NCBI GenBank assembly: GCA_036785325.1
Contig: JAXIVH010000014.1
Span: 4,733,709 to 4,797,708, forward strand
DNA length: 64,000 nucleotides
Reading direction: 5' to 3'
Source: Urophycis tenuis
Lineage: Eukaryota > Chordata > Actinopteri > Gadiformes > Phycidae
The translations under genes were made by a program, and so were the position numbers. Numbering within the stretch: the first letter of the stretch is position 1; each line of letters opens with the position of its first letter. The notes under the pieces are model-generated. The model made no database searches. It worked only from the letters and a program-made list of their open reading frames with translations, and was not told the DNA's origin. Of this stretch, positions 1-26,000 are shown piece by piece.

Positions 1-24
1 GGGTGCAGACTACTCGTTGGTTAC

Positions 25-10632
<10,608 letters not shown>

Positions 10633-10930
10633 GCTTCTGCCAAAACTACATGGCACCCATATGACATATTCAGATCCCGGAAGAATGCTGGTGTATGAGT
10701 TGTTGAAGCATGCGCGTTTGTACAGTATAGATAACAAAAAAAAGCTTCCCGTATACAAGTTATTAACAAAAAAAAAAAGATTTGGCAGATTAGATAGAGG
10801 CTGCAGGCAGTGCACTCGATCACAACAACGTTGCAACTCAGGCGCTTGCCTGTTCCACGTCGTCTCGTCGCAGAAGAGACGTCACACGTGTGGCTGTTCG
10901 TCACACGCCTCCAGGGGGCAGTGTTTCACA
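10633..10930 (-). promoter_or_regulatory. eif2ak4: eif2ak4 upstream region with CRE-like and E-box sites
   Basis: This is the sequence directly upstream of the eif2ak4 start. It contains GACGTCA (10878-10884), a CRE/ATF-type core, directly abutting the palindromic E-box CACGTG (10885-10890), about 250 bp before the ATG. No TATA box is evident, as expected for a housekeeping-type promoter. The transcription start is not determinable; function is inferred only from position and motif. Confidence 0.4.
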
Positions 10931-11136
10931 CTTTCTTGAAGCAGGAATTAATTTGGCAGCGTTTGGTGGCAGAAATTCTTCCACATGAATGATGGTTTTG
11001 AGAGAGGGCAATTTCATGATACGGGTGTCTGAGTATGTATGAATGGCAGGGTATAATCTAGAGTGGGACAATAATGTAGAAAGGTGATATATTTGCATAA
11101 AGAGTTAGCGCTTGTACAAAACCTGCATTACAGTTT

Positions 11137-11700
11137 TTAAGATAAGATAAGATAAGATATTCCTTTATTAATCCCCTATAGGAGAAATTCACATTGACCA
11201 GCAGTACAAGGGGATAGAGGAGTGCGATAGAAGACCTGAGTATAGGCAATAAACACTAAACAATAAATAGATTTACCTAAATTAAGATAAAATTATATGC
11301 GAGCTCTTATAATCAGGTCAGATGAAAAAATGTAAACCTATATACATACACAGTAGTCATCATTGGGATGAACAGTGCAATTGGTAACTGAGTCCTGCTG
11401 GGGTGTAGATTTAAAAAATAAAAATAGATGTGCAGATAGAATTGGGCAAAATAGATGAGCAAGTGTGCAAAATATAAAATACAAAATGTGAAAATATACA
11501 GAGGTAGTAAGTAAGACATGTGAGAAGACATAAGTAACAGCGATGAACAGTGCAATTGGTAACTGAGTGCTGCTGGGGTGTAGATATTAAAAAATAAAAA
11601 TAGATGTGCAGATAGAATTGGGCAAAATAGATGAGCAAGTGTGCAAAATACAAAATACAAAATGTGCAAATATACAGAGGTAGTAAGTAAGACATGTAGA
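11137..11700 (-). mobile_element. LINE-like tail with internal 174-bp tandem duplication
   Basis: Begins with a (TAAGA)n tail and a TATTCCTTTATTAATCCCC motif (minus-strand element end) that recurs in the opposite orientation at 15513-15607. It is followed by two nearly identical copies of about 174 bp (from about 11369 and about 11543), each containing AGTGCAATTGGTAACTGAGT. No coding domain is intact. It is intergenic, between eif2ak4 and actc1. Confidence 0.55.
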
Positions 11701-12521
11701 ATATAATATATAGCAGATTTTCACAGATAATGTCCCATTAATTTATTTGTTTTTTTTGGTTCTCTACCTATAATCACCTTTGTAAATAAGCCAAAGCACA
11801 TCGGCTGGCTCGAACCCCTCCAAGGTAGGACATACAGGGAGAGCCGGTGGGATGGAAGGCCCAGCCCCTGCATCCAGCGGCTATCTGTGGAGATACAGAG
11901 GAATTACTATTAATAGGAGGCTTTGGTGTCTGGGGGGGGGGACTGCCTGAAGCAGAGGAATGAGTTCACATTGCCCCGTGAGATGACATGCCACCAGGAC
12001 AATACTCACCGAAGACCCCAAGGGTGGCCAGATCTCACCCAATTGTCTCGTATAAGGCGTCACATTTTTGTAATAGAATGCTCCTGTTCAGATCACTTCT
12101 GATTCCTCTCTCTGTCTCTCTGATTCAGATTTCCTGGAATGGCCGGTCGGCTTCACCAGAGACGTGGACTAGAGTGGTGTCGTGGCATACCAGCGGCCCA
12201 TTGAATAATGTATTCCACAATGCGGCTGGATGGAGGACAGTATTGCCTCATAAGGTCCAGTGTACATCAAGGGGAGATAAAGTGCAGAAGTGGGCGGGAC
12301 AAATATGGAACTCATATCACAGACCGGCCCCGCAGAGCGGCGGCAGTTGGCTGCGCGTTAATGACAGGGGCGCTCACAATGACCTTACAAGGAGACGGCT
12401 GGGCCAATCGGGACGAAGCAGCGAGAGCCGCGGGCCATTGAGGCAGTCAGACCAGACACAGACCCCCAAGTGGCATTACCATCAGCTGTTCTGTGTGTTA
12501 GGAGTGTTAGGAGGGCTCAGC

Positions 12522-12562
<41 letters not shown>

Positions 12563-12644
12563 CACGCACGCACGCACGCACACACACCCACGCACACATG
12601 CTCACACACATACGCACACACGTACACACTCACGGATACATAAA

Positions 12645-12681
<37 letters not shown>

Positions 12682-13340
12682 TTCAGTCTTCTGAGTCACG
12701 GTGGTTGGCTTATTCACCTCCTTAACCAGACATCTAATGTCTTGTTGCTTCAGGGGCCTTGTAGTTGGGAGGGAGGGTGATAAATCCAATACATGGGTAG
12801 ATGACATGGGATAGTATTGTAGGGGTGCGCGGCAGGATCTGATGGTCATACAATGTGTTTGTAAGGGAGGCTCAACAGAGGATTAGTATGTTCCACGCTT
12901 CATGTCAAGTTAATCGGATGACATCATTATTTTCCAGGTTTTCACTTACACACATACATAACTGATGCATGATAACATAAAATAGTTATTCTGTCATGCT
13001 CTGCGATAAACAGTGTTTCCCTGAACAATTCAAGTGAATCACAGAACACAAAGTATTTAGCTTAAGATTGCTGCTTTACCTGGTTGTAACATTCCACAAA
13101 GGGTTATAGCCTTTCTGAATGCTAAATGTATTTATTTATTACCTTTATGCTCACTCTCATCAGTTACAGATTAAAATAGATAAAGGAGGCGTCAGGCTAT
13201 GTGGCATAGATACCTTTTTTACAAGTTCATGGCATATCAGTTTTACTGGCTTGTTGATCTTTTTTTTTTTTTTTTAACTAGCTGCTCTTTTTGGACTTGT
13301 GTGAACTCTAAGCCCCGCCCCCTGGTCCCTGGTCCCAGCC
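11701..13340. other. Intergenic, eif2ak4 to actc1: no gene seen
   Basis: The divergently oriented eif2ak4 and actc1 are separated here by unremarkable sequence with two CA/CG-interrupted microsatellites (about 12524-12680). A 245-codon plus-strand open frame (11988-12725) reads through the CA repeat and resembles no protein I know, so I do not call it. A CATTCCA sequence at 13089 resembles a TEAD/MCAT site upstream of actc1. Confidence 0.5.
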
Positions 13341-13344
13341 ACAG

Positions 13345-13415
13345 CCTTATTTAAGGTCTACTCCAATCCTGGGCCTTTTGTCCCAGTGGAAGCATCAGCC
13401 CACCCACGCAACTAG
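13345..13415 (+). promoter_or_regulatory. actc1: actc1 core promoter and non-coding exon 1
   Basis: A TATA-like TATTTAAG sits at 13348-13355 within CCTTATTTAAGG. It is followed about 30 bp later by GTCCCAGTGGAAGCATCAGC and a donor ACTAG|GTGAGTA at 13415. Vertebrate sarcomeric actin genes have a short non-coding first exon behind a TATA box, and the next acceptor (CTCAG, 15117-15121) leads straight into the coding exon. The start site itself is inferred. Confidence 0.6.
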
Positions 13416-13481
13416 GTGAGTACATCCACTATTTGATGTGTCTTCTAACTCTACTTGAACTTACCTTTCCTCCATTCATTC

Positions 13482-13575
13482 CTTCTTCTTCTTCTTCTTC
13501 TTCTTCTTCTTCTTCTTCTTCTTCTTCTTCTTCTTCTTCTTCTTCTTCTTCTTCTTCTTCTTCTTCTTCTTCTTC
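13482..13575. repeat. (TTC)n microsatellite in actc1 intron 1
   Basis: About 31 uninterrupted TTC units. The rest of the long first intron (13416-15121) shows a (CAC)n tract at 14401-14467 and no gene. Confidence 0.9.
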
Positions 13576-15133
13576 TCTTTCTTGTATTTGAGGTTCATGC
13601 ACGTACATGGAGGGCAGCATTTTTTTTTTAGGATATGCTTCATGTGTCTTGAGATTAGATTCAGTAGCGGTCATTTACAAAGTAGGATTTATGAAGTAGA
13701 GCTCAAATCTGGGGCCAGAGCGATGAAGAGAAACTGTTACATTATTTGGAGAAGAAATGTGTGTATTTATTAAACAGTTACATTTTATTCACTGTGAGTT
13801 GCCATATATACTAAATATTGGTATTACTGCCATTCATGTCTCCGGTGAATCAGTTGAAGAGAAAAAACGTTTTGAAACAAATAAATAAATCATACAGCAA
13901 TATGTTCTAAAATATGCTATTAGGCTGTTTACCTAACCAAATAAGTGCCTTCGCTTCATCAATTGGCAGAACAAAAAAACTGGCTTTTTTGTACTAAATA
14001 ATTAAGTGCCTTTTTCATTGCATCAACTGGCACAAAGAGTTTGGAAGTAAGTAAGACTGCATCCAAACTGCAATATGTAAAAAATATGCTGTTACAGAGC
14101 TTCTCAGTACATAACATATCAGTGCTTTTACTGCGCCAACCTGCAAAATAATCTAGTAATAAATATTGAGACAAAACTGCAATACATACAAAGATATTAT
14201 CATCACCTGTTTCTTGCACTGAACATGTATCAGTACATCAACCAGGGGAAAAAAGCCGGTAACAGTCTAATGAATGAAACTATTTCGAGGCATGCAGTAA
14301 AACAAAAGTGTCACAATGTGCTGACAGCTACCATACCAGCCTGCTTCTCAGACAAGCTCCCCCCAGACCTGAAATAGCTGCTGATAGAGACACCCTACTT
14401 GTTGCCCCCCCCCACCCTCACCATCCCCACCACCACCACCACCACCACCATCACCACCACCACCACCTAGGTACAGTGGGGGGTAGAGCTCAAAATAGAC
14501 CCACCCACCAGGTCCCTCTGTTATGCCCCTTTTTGGTGCTACCTCAGCAGCCCTGCAGTGTCCCAGGAACAATCCTCATCCTCCGCTCGGCTGTTGAGAT
14601 ACAGTATCAGTATGGTTGCACAACTGGGCGCGGACGGAAATAGCACCTAGAGGCATGTCTAATTAGCCCTCTATAGATAGCTCTGCAGGCAAGTGGTTTG
14701 TCTTAGTGGTTTTCTGGTAATAATGCATGACGATGGTGACACTTGAGCGGTGAGACCTGACAACCTCTGTGAAAACACGGTGGATGGATTCAGATGGAGA
14801 TAGGGATAACTTTATTATCCATCAACAATCAGAACCATTAGACCTCGAACCATTAATAAACAACAGATAGCAATTTACAAAGAAATAACTAAAACATAAC
14901 ACATAGTGTCAATTGAGTGTGCAATTACACTCAATGTGGTGTTGAGACCTCAGCCATTGGCCAGCCCTGCTCGGCCTTTGTGCTATGCCACATATATTGG
15001 GGTGGGGAGTTGAGACAGCTGTTCCTAACACCCAAATCCCCTCCCTCTCTGTCTCTCCTGGCTGTCCTGTTAAACCCCACCACCACCACCACCACCACCA
15101 CCCCAATGAAGACCATCTCAGCAAAGCCAAATC

Positions 15134-18044
<2,911 letters not shown>

Positions 18045-18116
18045 GTGCGCAAACCACCTTCCGTGCATACAAAGCCCTTGTATGTCTTTGTCAACTGTAT
18101 ATATATGTTCTGTTGT

Positions 18117-18122
18117 AATAAA
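18117..18122 (+). terminator. actc1: actc1 polyadenylation signal
   Basis: AATAAA 73 bp after the actc1 stop codon, in the expected place for the short 3' UTR of a muscle actin mRNA. Confidence 0.75.
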
Positions 18123-19440
18123 AACAAATCATCGTGACAGTACACTTGAATCTTTCCGCGACTTGTTAAGTTGTTTGATGTGCAGGGAATACATCTAAAA
18201 CACATTGAAGGAAGTGAAAGATAATTCCATAATCTGGTGGGAATGACGGACAGCCAAAGGGTTGAAGCTTTTCATAGACAGACAGACATACTTTAATGAT
18301 CCCTGAGGGGAATTGCATTTGTTACAATACTCCAGGGAAAAAAGAAAGAAGAGACAGACACTCTACGTATAGTAGTGTTTGAATATATAAATATATAACA
18401 TAAACCTATATAACCTATATAATAATATATAATATAAACCTCATATAACATATAATGATACCAAACAGAAATTACAATGCAAATATCAACTAGAGTGCTG
18501 AGGAAGTACATTGCATGTAATTGTACACAAAGGAGAAGCCTATCATTGTCACTGAAATGTATGCGTTAATGGTTTTAAAAGTGGAAGATATATGCCATAT
18601 TTTATACAAAGGTGATAAAATAATGTATCCATAAAAATAAGTTTGAACCATGAATTCCATATTGAAGATGTGGTGGACTGAGGCTTGTTAGATGACAACT
18701 GCCTCAAATAGGGTAACACACATGACCATTCATTCACAGGAGGAAAAGTAAATGCCAGCAGCATGAAAGAGGGTGACCTATGTTTTCTCTGACTCCTACC
18801 TCAACCCTGGCTGCACTGTGCTACATAGACAGGAACATTGCGTGACGCCCGTTGGGGATTCAAATGTGAAGTGTACTGCAGTGGTTTTCCTGGCTCTATG
18901 AGATGAATGCTTGCATTGACAGGCCTCTCTGCAGCGGGTGAGTGGGTTAACATGGAGGCTCATTCGTTACGACGACTGCATTATAACAAACAGGTACTAC
19001 TTTCAAACCTGGGGCCTGGGGCCTTTATGTGTTTACATGTTCTCTCTTCGTTGCTCCAGACATTCTGTGCTAACTCCCCACCCCTGAAGACAAGTAGGCC
19101 TGGGTATGTAAAGACAATTTGGGAATCACACAGCAAAACAAGCATGGAAATTTTATACTGGCAATCATTACAATATAAATATAAAGAAACATGCCTCCCA
19201 TGACTCAGGCCTATGGGGATCTCAGTCATGATCATGCTAATTCCATTTTGAAAACAAATGATATAATAAAAGAAAGGTATTTTACAGGGTATTTTAGAAT
19301 TTACATTCGCGTTGTCCAAATCGGATTAACGACGGTTTTTGTTGAGTTGGGCGGTTTCACCGACTGTTCCAACCCAGTAATTTGCGCTGTGTATTTACCT
19401 CCCACAGACCCGAAAGGGAAAGCTCCGCCCAAATTAGTAA
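18123..19440. other. Intergenic, actc1 to arhgap11a: no gene seen
   Basis: Contains a retroelement-type tail at 18284-18325 (ACTTTAATGATCCCTGAGGG) and AT-rich sequence. No open frame resembles a known protein. Confidence 0.5.
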
Positions 19441-19460
19441 AAACGTCAAAACATATCTGA

Positions 19461-19500
19461 CCAATCACAACGCGCCGTGCAGGGAGCGCACCCATTTGAA
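19461..19500 (+). promoter_or_regulatory. arhgap11a: arhgap11a promoter with CCAAT box and CHR-like element
   Basis: CCAAT in GACCAATCACAACGCG (19461-19465) is followed 30 bp downstream by TTTGAA (19495-19500). This is the usual core of a CHR element. A CCAAT box upstream of a CHR is the arrangement of G2/M genes controlled by NF-Y and the DREAM/MuvB complexes, which fits a mitotic RhoGAP. The transcription start was not located. Confidence 0.45.
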
Positions 19501-20027
19501 TGGTCTGCGGAAGTCGCCCTGTTGTAAAGAATGTGGCACGGAGCTCTTGTTGGAGCTAATCGCGTTTGCTAGCTAACGCTATAATGTGAGATATATTATG
19601 GATTATCGTGTTATTATTCTATTGTTTCAGAGTACATGCTAACCGAAAACGCACGCTCCGTTTTCGAGTTTAATTTGTGAATCTTGAATATTGAATCTGA
19701 AACAAAGGTCTAGCGAAGTAACTAACAGCCTTGCATTGCATTTCGAAAAATAGCTGTGGTTTTCACAACGTCGACGGGATGCATGTTGGAGGAATCTTCG
19801 GTACGTTATAGTTAGTACTGCTAGTTAAGTACTTTAGTATTGTAGGCTGTATTTACAGCATCTGCTATGGCGCAATAAATTGCGTTTGCTTTAAAACTGA
19901 AGAAGCCAAACTCGGGCCAGATCGGAAAGACGACCAGTTGTTTGGGACCCGGGGAACGAGGGTGAATGCAAAGGGACACATTGTATTAAGTTACAAACTA
20001 AGGTGGAGGTGACGAGTGGGGACCAAG

Positions 20028-23000
20028 ATGAGGATAATGGAGAGAAACGTGATGCGTTTGGTGGCAGTGGAACAACTGAGAGCTGCGTATGGAATAAAGA
20101 TCAAGAACTGGAATAAAAGCAAACATGGCAGCAAGTCAGTAACTGCTCAATCGGTAAGTAAGACCAATATCTACAATCCCTGAGTAAAAGTTTCCCAATA
20201 ATTTAAGGCACTGTCTATGTGTGTGTAAATATTGTCACATTAATCAAACAAAAAATTCGAGCACATTCGACACATCGACTTGACAGATGTCCTCATTGTT
20301 GTTATTGTCTCATCTAATTTACATATAGTTGAACCCCCCCCCCCCCCCCCCCCTTTCTGATACCATTTGTTTAACGTATGCCTGTTAAGTGTAGATTGGT
20401 CGGGAGGTTAAGTTCAAGACTCCGTCTTTTAACAATCAACGGAACGCCTCTGTGTGATTCCCCAAGAGCATTATTTCGCTGACATCTGAAAGCAACAGCC
20501 TGCAGAGACTGTACAAGAAACGCCTAAGGAGAAACCCATTGTTTTGAAAGGAAGGTGGAAAGCTTGCATTACCATTCGCGCAATACTGACTCAACCGTGT
20601 GACTGTTGAGCAAGGATTGCTCAAATGGTATAGATTGTAAGGAAGCAACTGGTTGTACTATAAACAATTAAACGTCCCCGAATTTCGAAGACTGTTCGTT
20701 TTCAATACTGTTCCGTTAACTGTTAAGATTTATTTGATTAAGGGTGCAAGCCTGTGCCAGCTCATACCTTGTACTTAATCGTTTAGCCAGATCACATGCT
20801 TGAACTGGAATTCCTGTTAGATTCCAACGTACGTGCTACCTGATGAGTTAATACCACATGGCTGATTCTGGGCTTTTATCAACACGGTGTTCCTTGTTAT
20901 TAAGAGCCAACCATTATGGAATTCATATTTGTATTTCCTTTGCAGGCCAAGGTTTTTGGGATTCCCTTGGAGAGCCTTCCATGTTACAATATGGAACATG
21001 GCAGTGTGCCGAGGTAAGTGGGTGCAACTGTTGCAAGAGCATGCATTTTGCACATTTCCAAATCTTGCTTTTTTTTGCAGTTTGTCTGTTTAATCACACA
21101 CATCTTGTTTTGTTTTCTCTCCCTTCAGATTTCTAGTGGATGCCTGCATGCAGCTGACGGCCCACATAGAGACAGAGGGCTTGTTCAGAAAGTCGGGCTC
21201 TATTGTTCGCCTGAAGGCACTCAGGGTGAGTGATGACTTGTCGTGACCCCACATTGAGGGGGCCGACCTTGACCTGACCGGGAGCCCCAGGTCTGACAGA
21301 ACGGCACATTGTTTGTTTGTCTCCCCCCCCCTCTTGTCCAGGCCAAGCTGGATGCGGGCGAGGAGTGCCTGTCCACCGCCCTGCCCTGTGACATCGCCGG
21401 CCTGGTCAAGCAGTTCTTCAGGGACCTGCCCGAGCCCATCCTCCCGGCAGAGCTGAACGAGGCCCTGCTCAAAGCCCAGCAGCTCCCCGGGGAAGAGGAC
21501 CGGAGGGCCGCCGTGCTGCTGCTGTCCTGCGTACTGTCGGAGAGGAACCTCGGCGTACTGCGTCACTTTTTTGACTTTGTTCACCTCGTTTCCCTGAGGT
21601 AGCATTCCATTTTTTGCATCGGCATTCCAACCTCCATTTTGAATTTCTGTTTAGAATTTTCAATGTTTTTTTAATCAACTGTTCTCAATTCTCTCTCTCC
21701 CCCCTTTTGCGTTCCCCAGGAGTGCGGAGAACAAGATGGACAGCAGCAACCTGTCGGTGATTCTGGCGCCCAACCTCCTTCACTCCGGCGACGCCGGCGA
21801 GAAGATGAACGCCAACACGGAGAAGCGGCTCCGGCTGCAGGCGGCGGTCATCCGCTGCTTCATAGAGCACGCCAAAGACTTCGGTACGACCGCCTCGCCG
21901 ACCCCTTCGCCTGAGTGTGGACGAGGGGGGGGGGCTCCTCAAAAGGCTGCGCCGCTTTAACAGGAACGATGATGTTTGCCTGCGTGCACTCAGGAGTTAT
22001 GGGGGTGTTGCGCAAAAATACTTGTGTTCATAAATTGTGGTTGCCAAGAGGTCTGGCATGGAGACTAGGGGGGAAAAACTACTGGTGGCAGATGTTTCAT
22101 ACCCCTCCCATTCCTTTTGATCTTCAGCTTTTTTTTGTTGGCATTGCGAAGATACTGGAGATTGGTACCAGTGCATTTCCAACATGCCAACCAGGGTTCC
22201 CGTCAGCCTTTTTTTTTTTCATTCTTTTTTTTTTTTGCCGTCCAGCGTGGCTGATAGGACTCTAATTTACAGGCCGAATGTGAAATGTAATGGCCATGTG
22301 TAATGCATGTGCCACATGCTTGTGAAATGATACGTGCATGTGCTAAAATACATGCTTTAAAACAAAGACAAACAGGTGCGTTGGAACAAAGAAGCCTTTT
22401 CTCGGCATGTTACTCTTCAGAGGTCTCTTCAGTGTTAACCTTAAGTGGGTTTCTAATGTATTTTTTATTTCGTAAGGGAAGTGTGTTTCGTCATCATCCA
22501 TCATGGCGCTTTCACACTTCCGTTGACTCGGTATGATTCATAGGCGAAGTTGATACTTGGTTCCATTTTTGTTTGATTCGTTTTATCGTTCAGACGGTAC
22601 TCGCCCTGTTCAGTGAACAAAACACTGTAAACAAGCGCCTTGTGGCCAAGCTGGTCTCCTGGGCAGATTACTTTGACAGAATTGTTACAGATTTTGGTAT
22701 TGCAATTTTTCGTTGCTGTATGTATAGCCTACTAATAATACAAAAGTTACAATGGTCGGGCATCTTGGTTGTCGAGATTATTTATACAAATTTATTATTT
22801 AGGTCAGTAGCTTAGTGGATAGAGTGGGCGGACAGAGCGGGTCGTCCACTAACTGTAGGGTCGGCGGTTCGATCCCCCTCCTCCAACTGTCCACATGTCA
22901 AACCCCACAAATGTACCGATTGTAAGTCGCTTTGGACAAAAGCGTCTGCTAAATGCCCCTTTTATTTTCACCGGCAATACAAATGAAATTCCAGTTAGCC

Positions 23001-26000
23001 AACATGCATGATGTTATATTAATGTATTATTGCATGTTTATATTGTCAACATAACATCTTGGACCGTGTCCTCGCTGTGCAGGTACGTTGCCGCAGTTCC
23101 TCATGGAGAAGGTTCCTGCCATGATGGGCTGCGATGGCGGTTCCACCTCGCCATCCCACGAGGAGCAGGAGCACAGCGCAAGCTCGAGGAGACGTAGGCG
23201 CAGCCTAGGAGGTAGGACTACTCAATTCAGGGTTTTGCTTTGTCATTTGTAATAAATACGTGCCTAGCTTGAAGTGGCCCCCGATTGGTACTGAGTAAGT
23301 AGTTTGGTGTGTCTCACGTTTCAGATATGGTCAATGGTGCTCTGACTAAGATAAAAACTAGTAGAACACCCACAAACACGTCGCAGACAGACAGTTTCGG
23401 TAGGTATCATGGTCGACCCCTGTGCGCGCCCAGGCCCTCAAAACGCGTGGCATCTTGCAGAATGACCGCAGTCCATTTCCATCCGCCTCGCTCATTTAAA
23501 AAATAGAATATCTCCGTAATTCAACCTGCGAATGATAAGTGATGTATTACCGCTGATTTCATGTGCTTCCTTCCTTTGAGCTGAATGTGCACCTGCCGGG
23601 ATGGTACTGTGAATGAGTAGTGCCTGTCTGAACTCACACACGCTTTGCCTGCTTGTACTGTCGCTGGCACTAATCCTCTCCCATGGGCTCCATTCAAAAA
23701 TGTATGAACGTAACCCTGCAAGCTTTTGGTTATAAACTGGTACTTTTGTGATTTCTGCCAGTCTTTTCCGCCGCTACTCCTGTGATTACAACACCGTCGA
23801 AGCGCAAACTTCCCATGGAATCTGGTCAGAGTTTTGGATTCTCAAACAAGAAACGTAGATCCATCAAAAAGAACCTGGGTTTAGAATTGGTGCCAAATGC
23901 TCTGTTCAGTGGAGCCTCCACCCCTGGTTCAGGTATTGAGTCGCGTTTTGGTTTTAAAAATTGACAAATCATTGGATTGAGTTGCTAATTTCCAAAAGCT
24001 CCTCACGTAGTATTGATCGTGTGGTTAAAAAATCGGATCATTATTTTGCAGCATACAGTGCATCAGGGGTGCTGGACTCCTCCTCCCAGCATGCCATGTC
24101 CCCAGCAGCGAGAGCCAGTATTCGCTCGGCCGCGAAGAGAAAGAGCCGCCGACTGAGCAGCAGACACGCGGTTCAGAGGTACAGGCTCCCAAACTATACA
24201 TGCTACACACGCACGTCGTACATTTTGATGTGTTTCTAGGTCCGTCCGCGTGGAATACAATATCAACTGCCTTTTTTTTTGTTTTTTGTTCATATTGTTC
24301 CAGAGTTGAATCTGGAAAGGCTGGGTGCTTTTCCCCCAAAGTCAGTAAGAAGGACCTGCCTCGCAAGTCTCTGCGTTCGCGCTTTAGCCTGGGAAAAGGC
24401 AGCAAAGACGCTGTAAGTGTGGTTGCCCAAAAGACTTAGACAATCAAATCATCAGGCCCTCTAGACCTGGATAATCAAAACGGCGTACTCTTAATGACTT
24501 GCCCTGTGGCGATTTTTGTCATAAATGAATTGTATTTGTCTTAAAATTAGCATAACATAATGCTGCATGCTAGGTGAAAATATGGGGTACAGTATTGCAC
24601 AGTTGCACTTTTATTGTCTTGCTGTATGATGCTTGGGTACTTATATTATAGGTGTATAACAAAGTCTTAACGCTAAGCATGGTTCTGAGGTTTAATAGGA
24701 TCTAAATCCATATTTGTTATAAAATATGTTATATGTTATAAAATAACCTAGCTAACCTAATGATGCAATATACAAAGCAAACAAGTCATGCCACTAAGTT
24801 CTATCATATTAAACCACTGTAAAACTTGAGCAACTAAGTATATACCACTAAAAATACTAGATGTTTGAGAGAGAATTATAACAAAATGAAATGGAACCTG
24901 AATCAGGTTTATTTTATACGCTGTTAAGAAACGGATACAACTACGTATCGGTATAATGCATTCTACTTTTACATGTACATTTTTGACTTAATAAAAACTG
25001 ATAAAAACAAACAAACTTCTGAGTGATTTTAATTGTCCTCTGAAGAACTAACCAAAAAAATCATAACTTAACCTATTAAACATTGCATTTACCATCGATC
25101 AGGGACGTTTAACAACATAATACTCACTGCTCTCTTCAATGTTATTTTGGTGGTATACTTGTTAGCTGGTCTTCCCCAAGAGCCAAGTAGATCTCATCTT
25201 TCATTTCTCATTCTCATTGGACAAAGGGATCAGAATCCATTGGCTGGCGACTTGCCACTCAGGAGAGCACCACCAGTATTTTCCCCACCAAAGACCCAGA
25301 GTTCACCCCTGGCCTCCGTAGTAAAAATGAGTCCAAGAGTAAGTGTCCATTTTCCAAACTTTACATCCATCTAGAGCACTAGACTCCTCCATGTGACACG
25401 ATGGTGTAAGCCCTCGTTTGTTCTGCAGTTTTGATCACTGCCGACTGTCTCATTCAATCCCCCCCGTAGGCTCCAAGTTCATCAGTAAGTCGGAGGACAA
25501 CCTTCTCACGCCTCAGTGCGACTCGGCCGCCCAGCAGGCCTCGTGGTGCGCCGAGACCCCCGACGGACCCCGGGGCTTCGGTGGCGGCCGGTCGTTCATG
25601 GACACCCCCTTGAATCGAGGCCTGAAGAGCAACTACTTCTCAGAGCCGGCCATCGTGGCCTGCAAGCCCGCCGCCGGGCCCAGCCTCCCCATGAAGCTGT
25701 GCTGCGCCTCGAGTGCAGAGAGCCTGGACGGCAGCGACGGCTCCCCCGCCGGCGTCCAGGCCCGGGTGGCGGCGGCTCCCCCCGCCCCGTCGGACCCCAA
25801 AGAACCCGCGGGTGGCGACGTCGAACCGGCGACGCTGCGCCGCGGGGCCTCCGGCGAAGACGCGCGGACGCAGCCTTCAGAGAGCGTCCTGATGCCGCCG
25901 CCGAAGACTCCTACACCGACGGCTCTCGCCGTGGACCTGGAGCGATCCGGCCGCCATGCCACACCGAAAAGAAAGCCGGCCGACGACCAGAACATCACCT

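Noticed and set aside
11988..12725. 245-codon plus-strand ORF
   Set aside because: No family resemblance, no promoter, and its last third is a translated CA repeat.
14800..14830. Homing-endonuclease-like string TAGGGATAAC
   Set aside because: Only the first ten bases resemble a known site; part of a retroelement-type tail, chance match.
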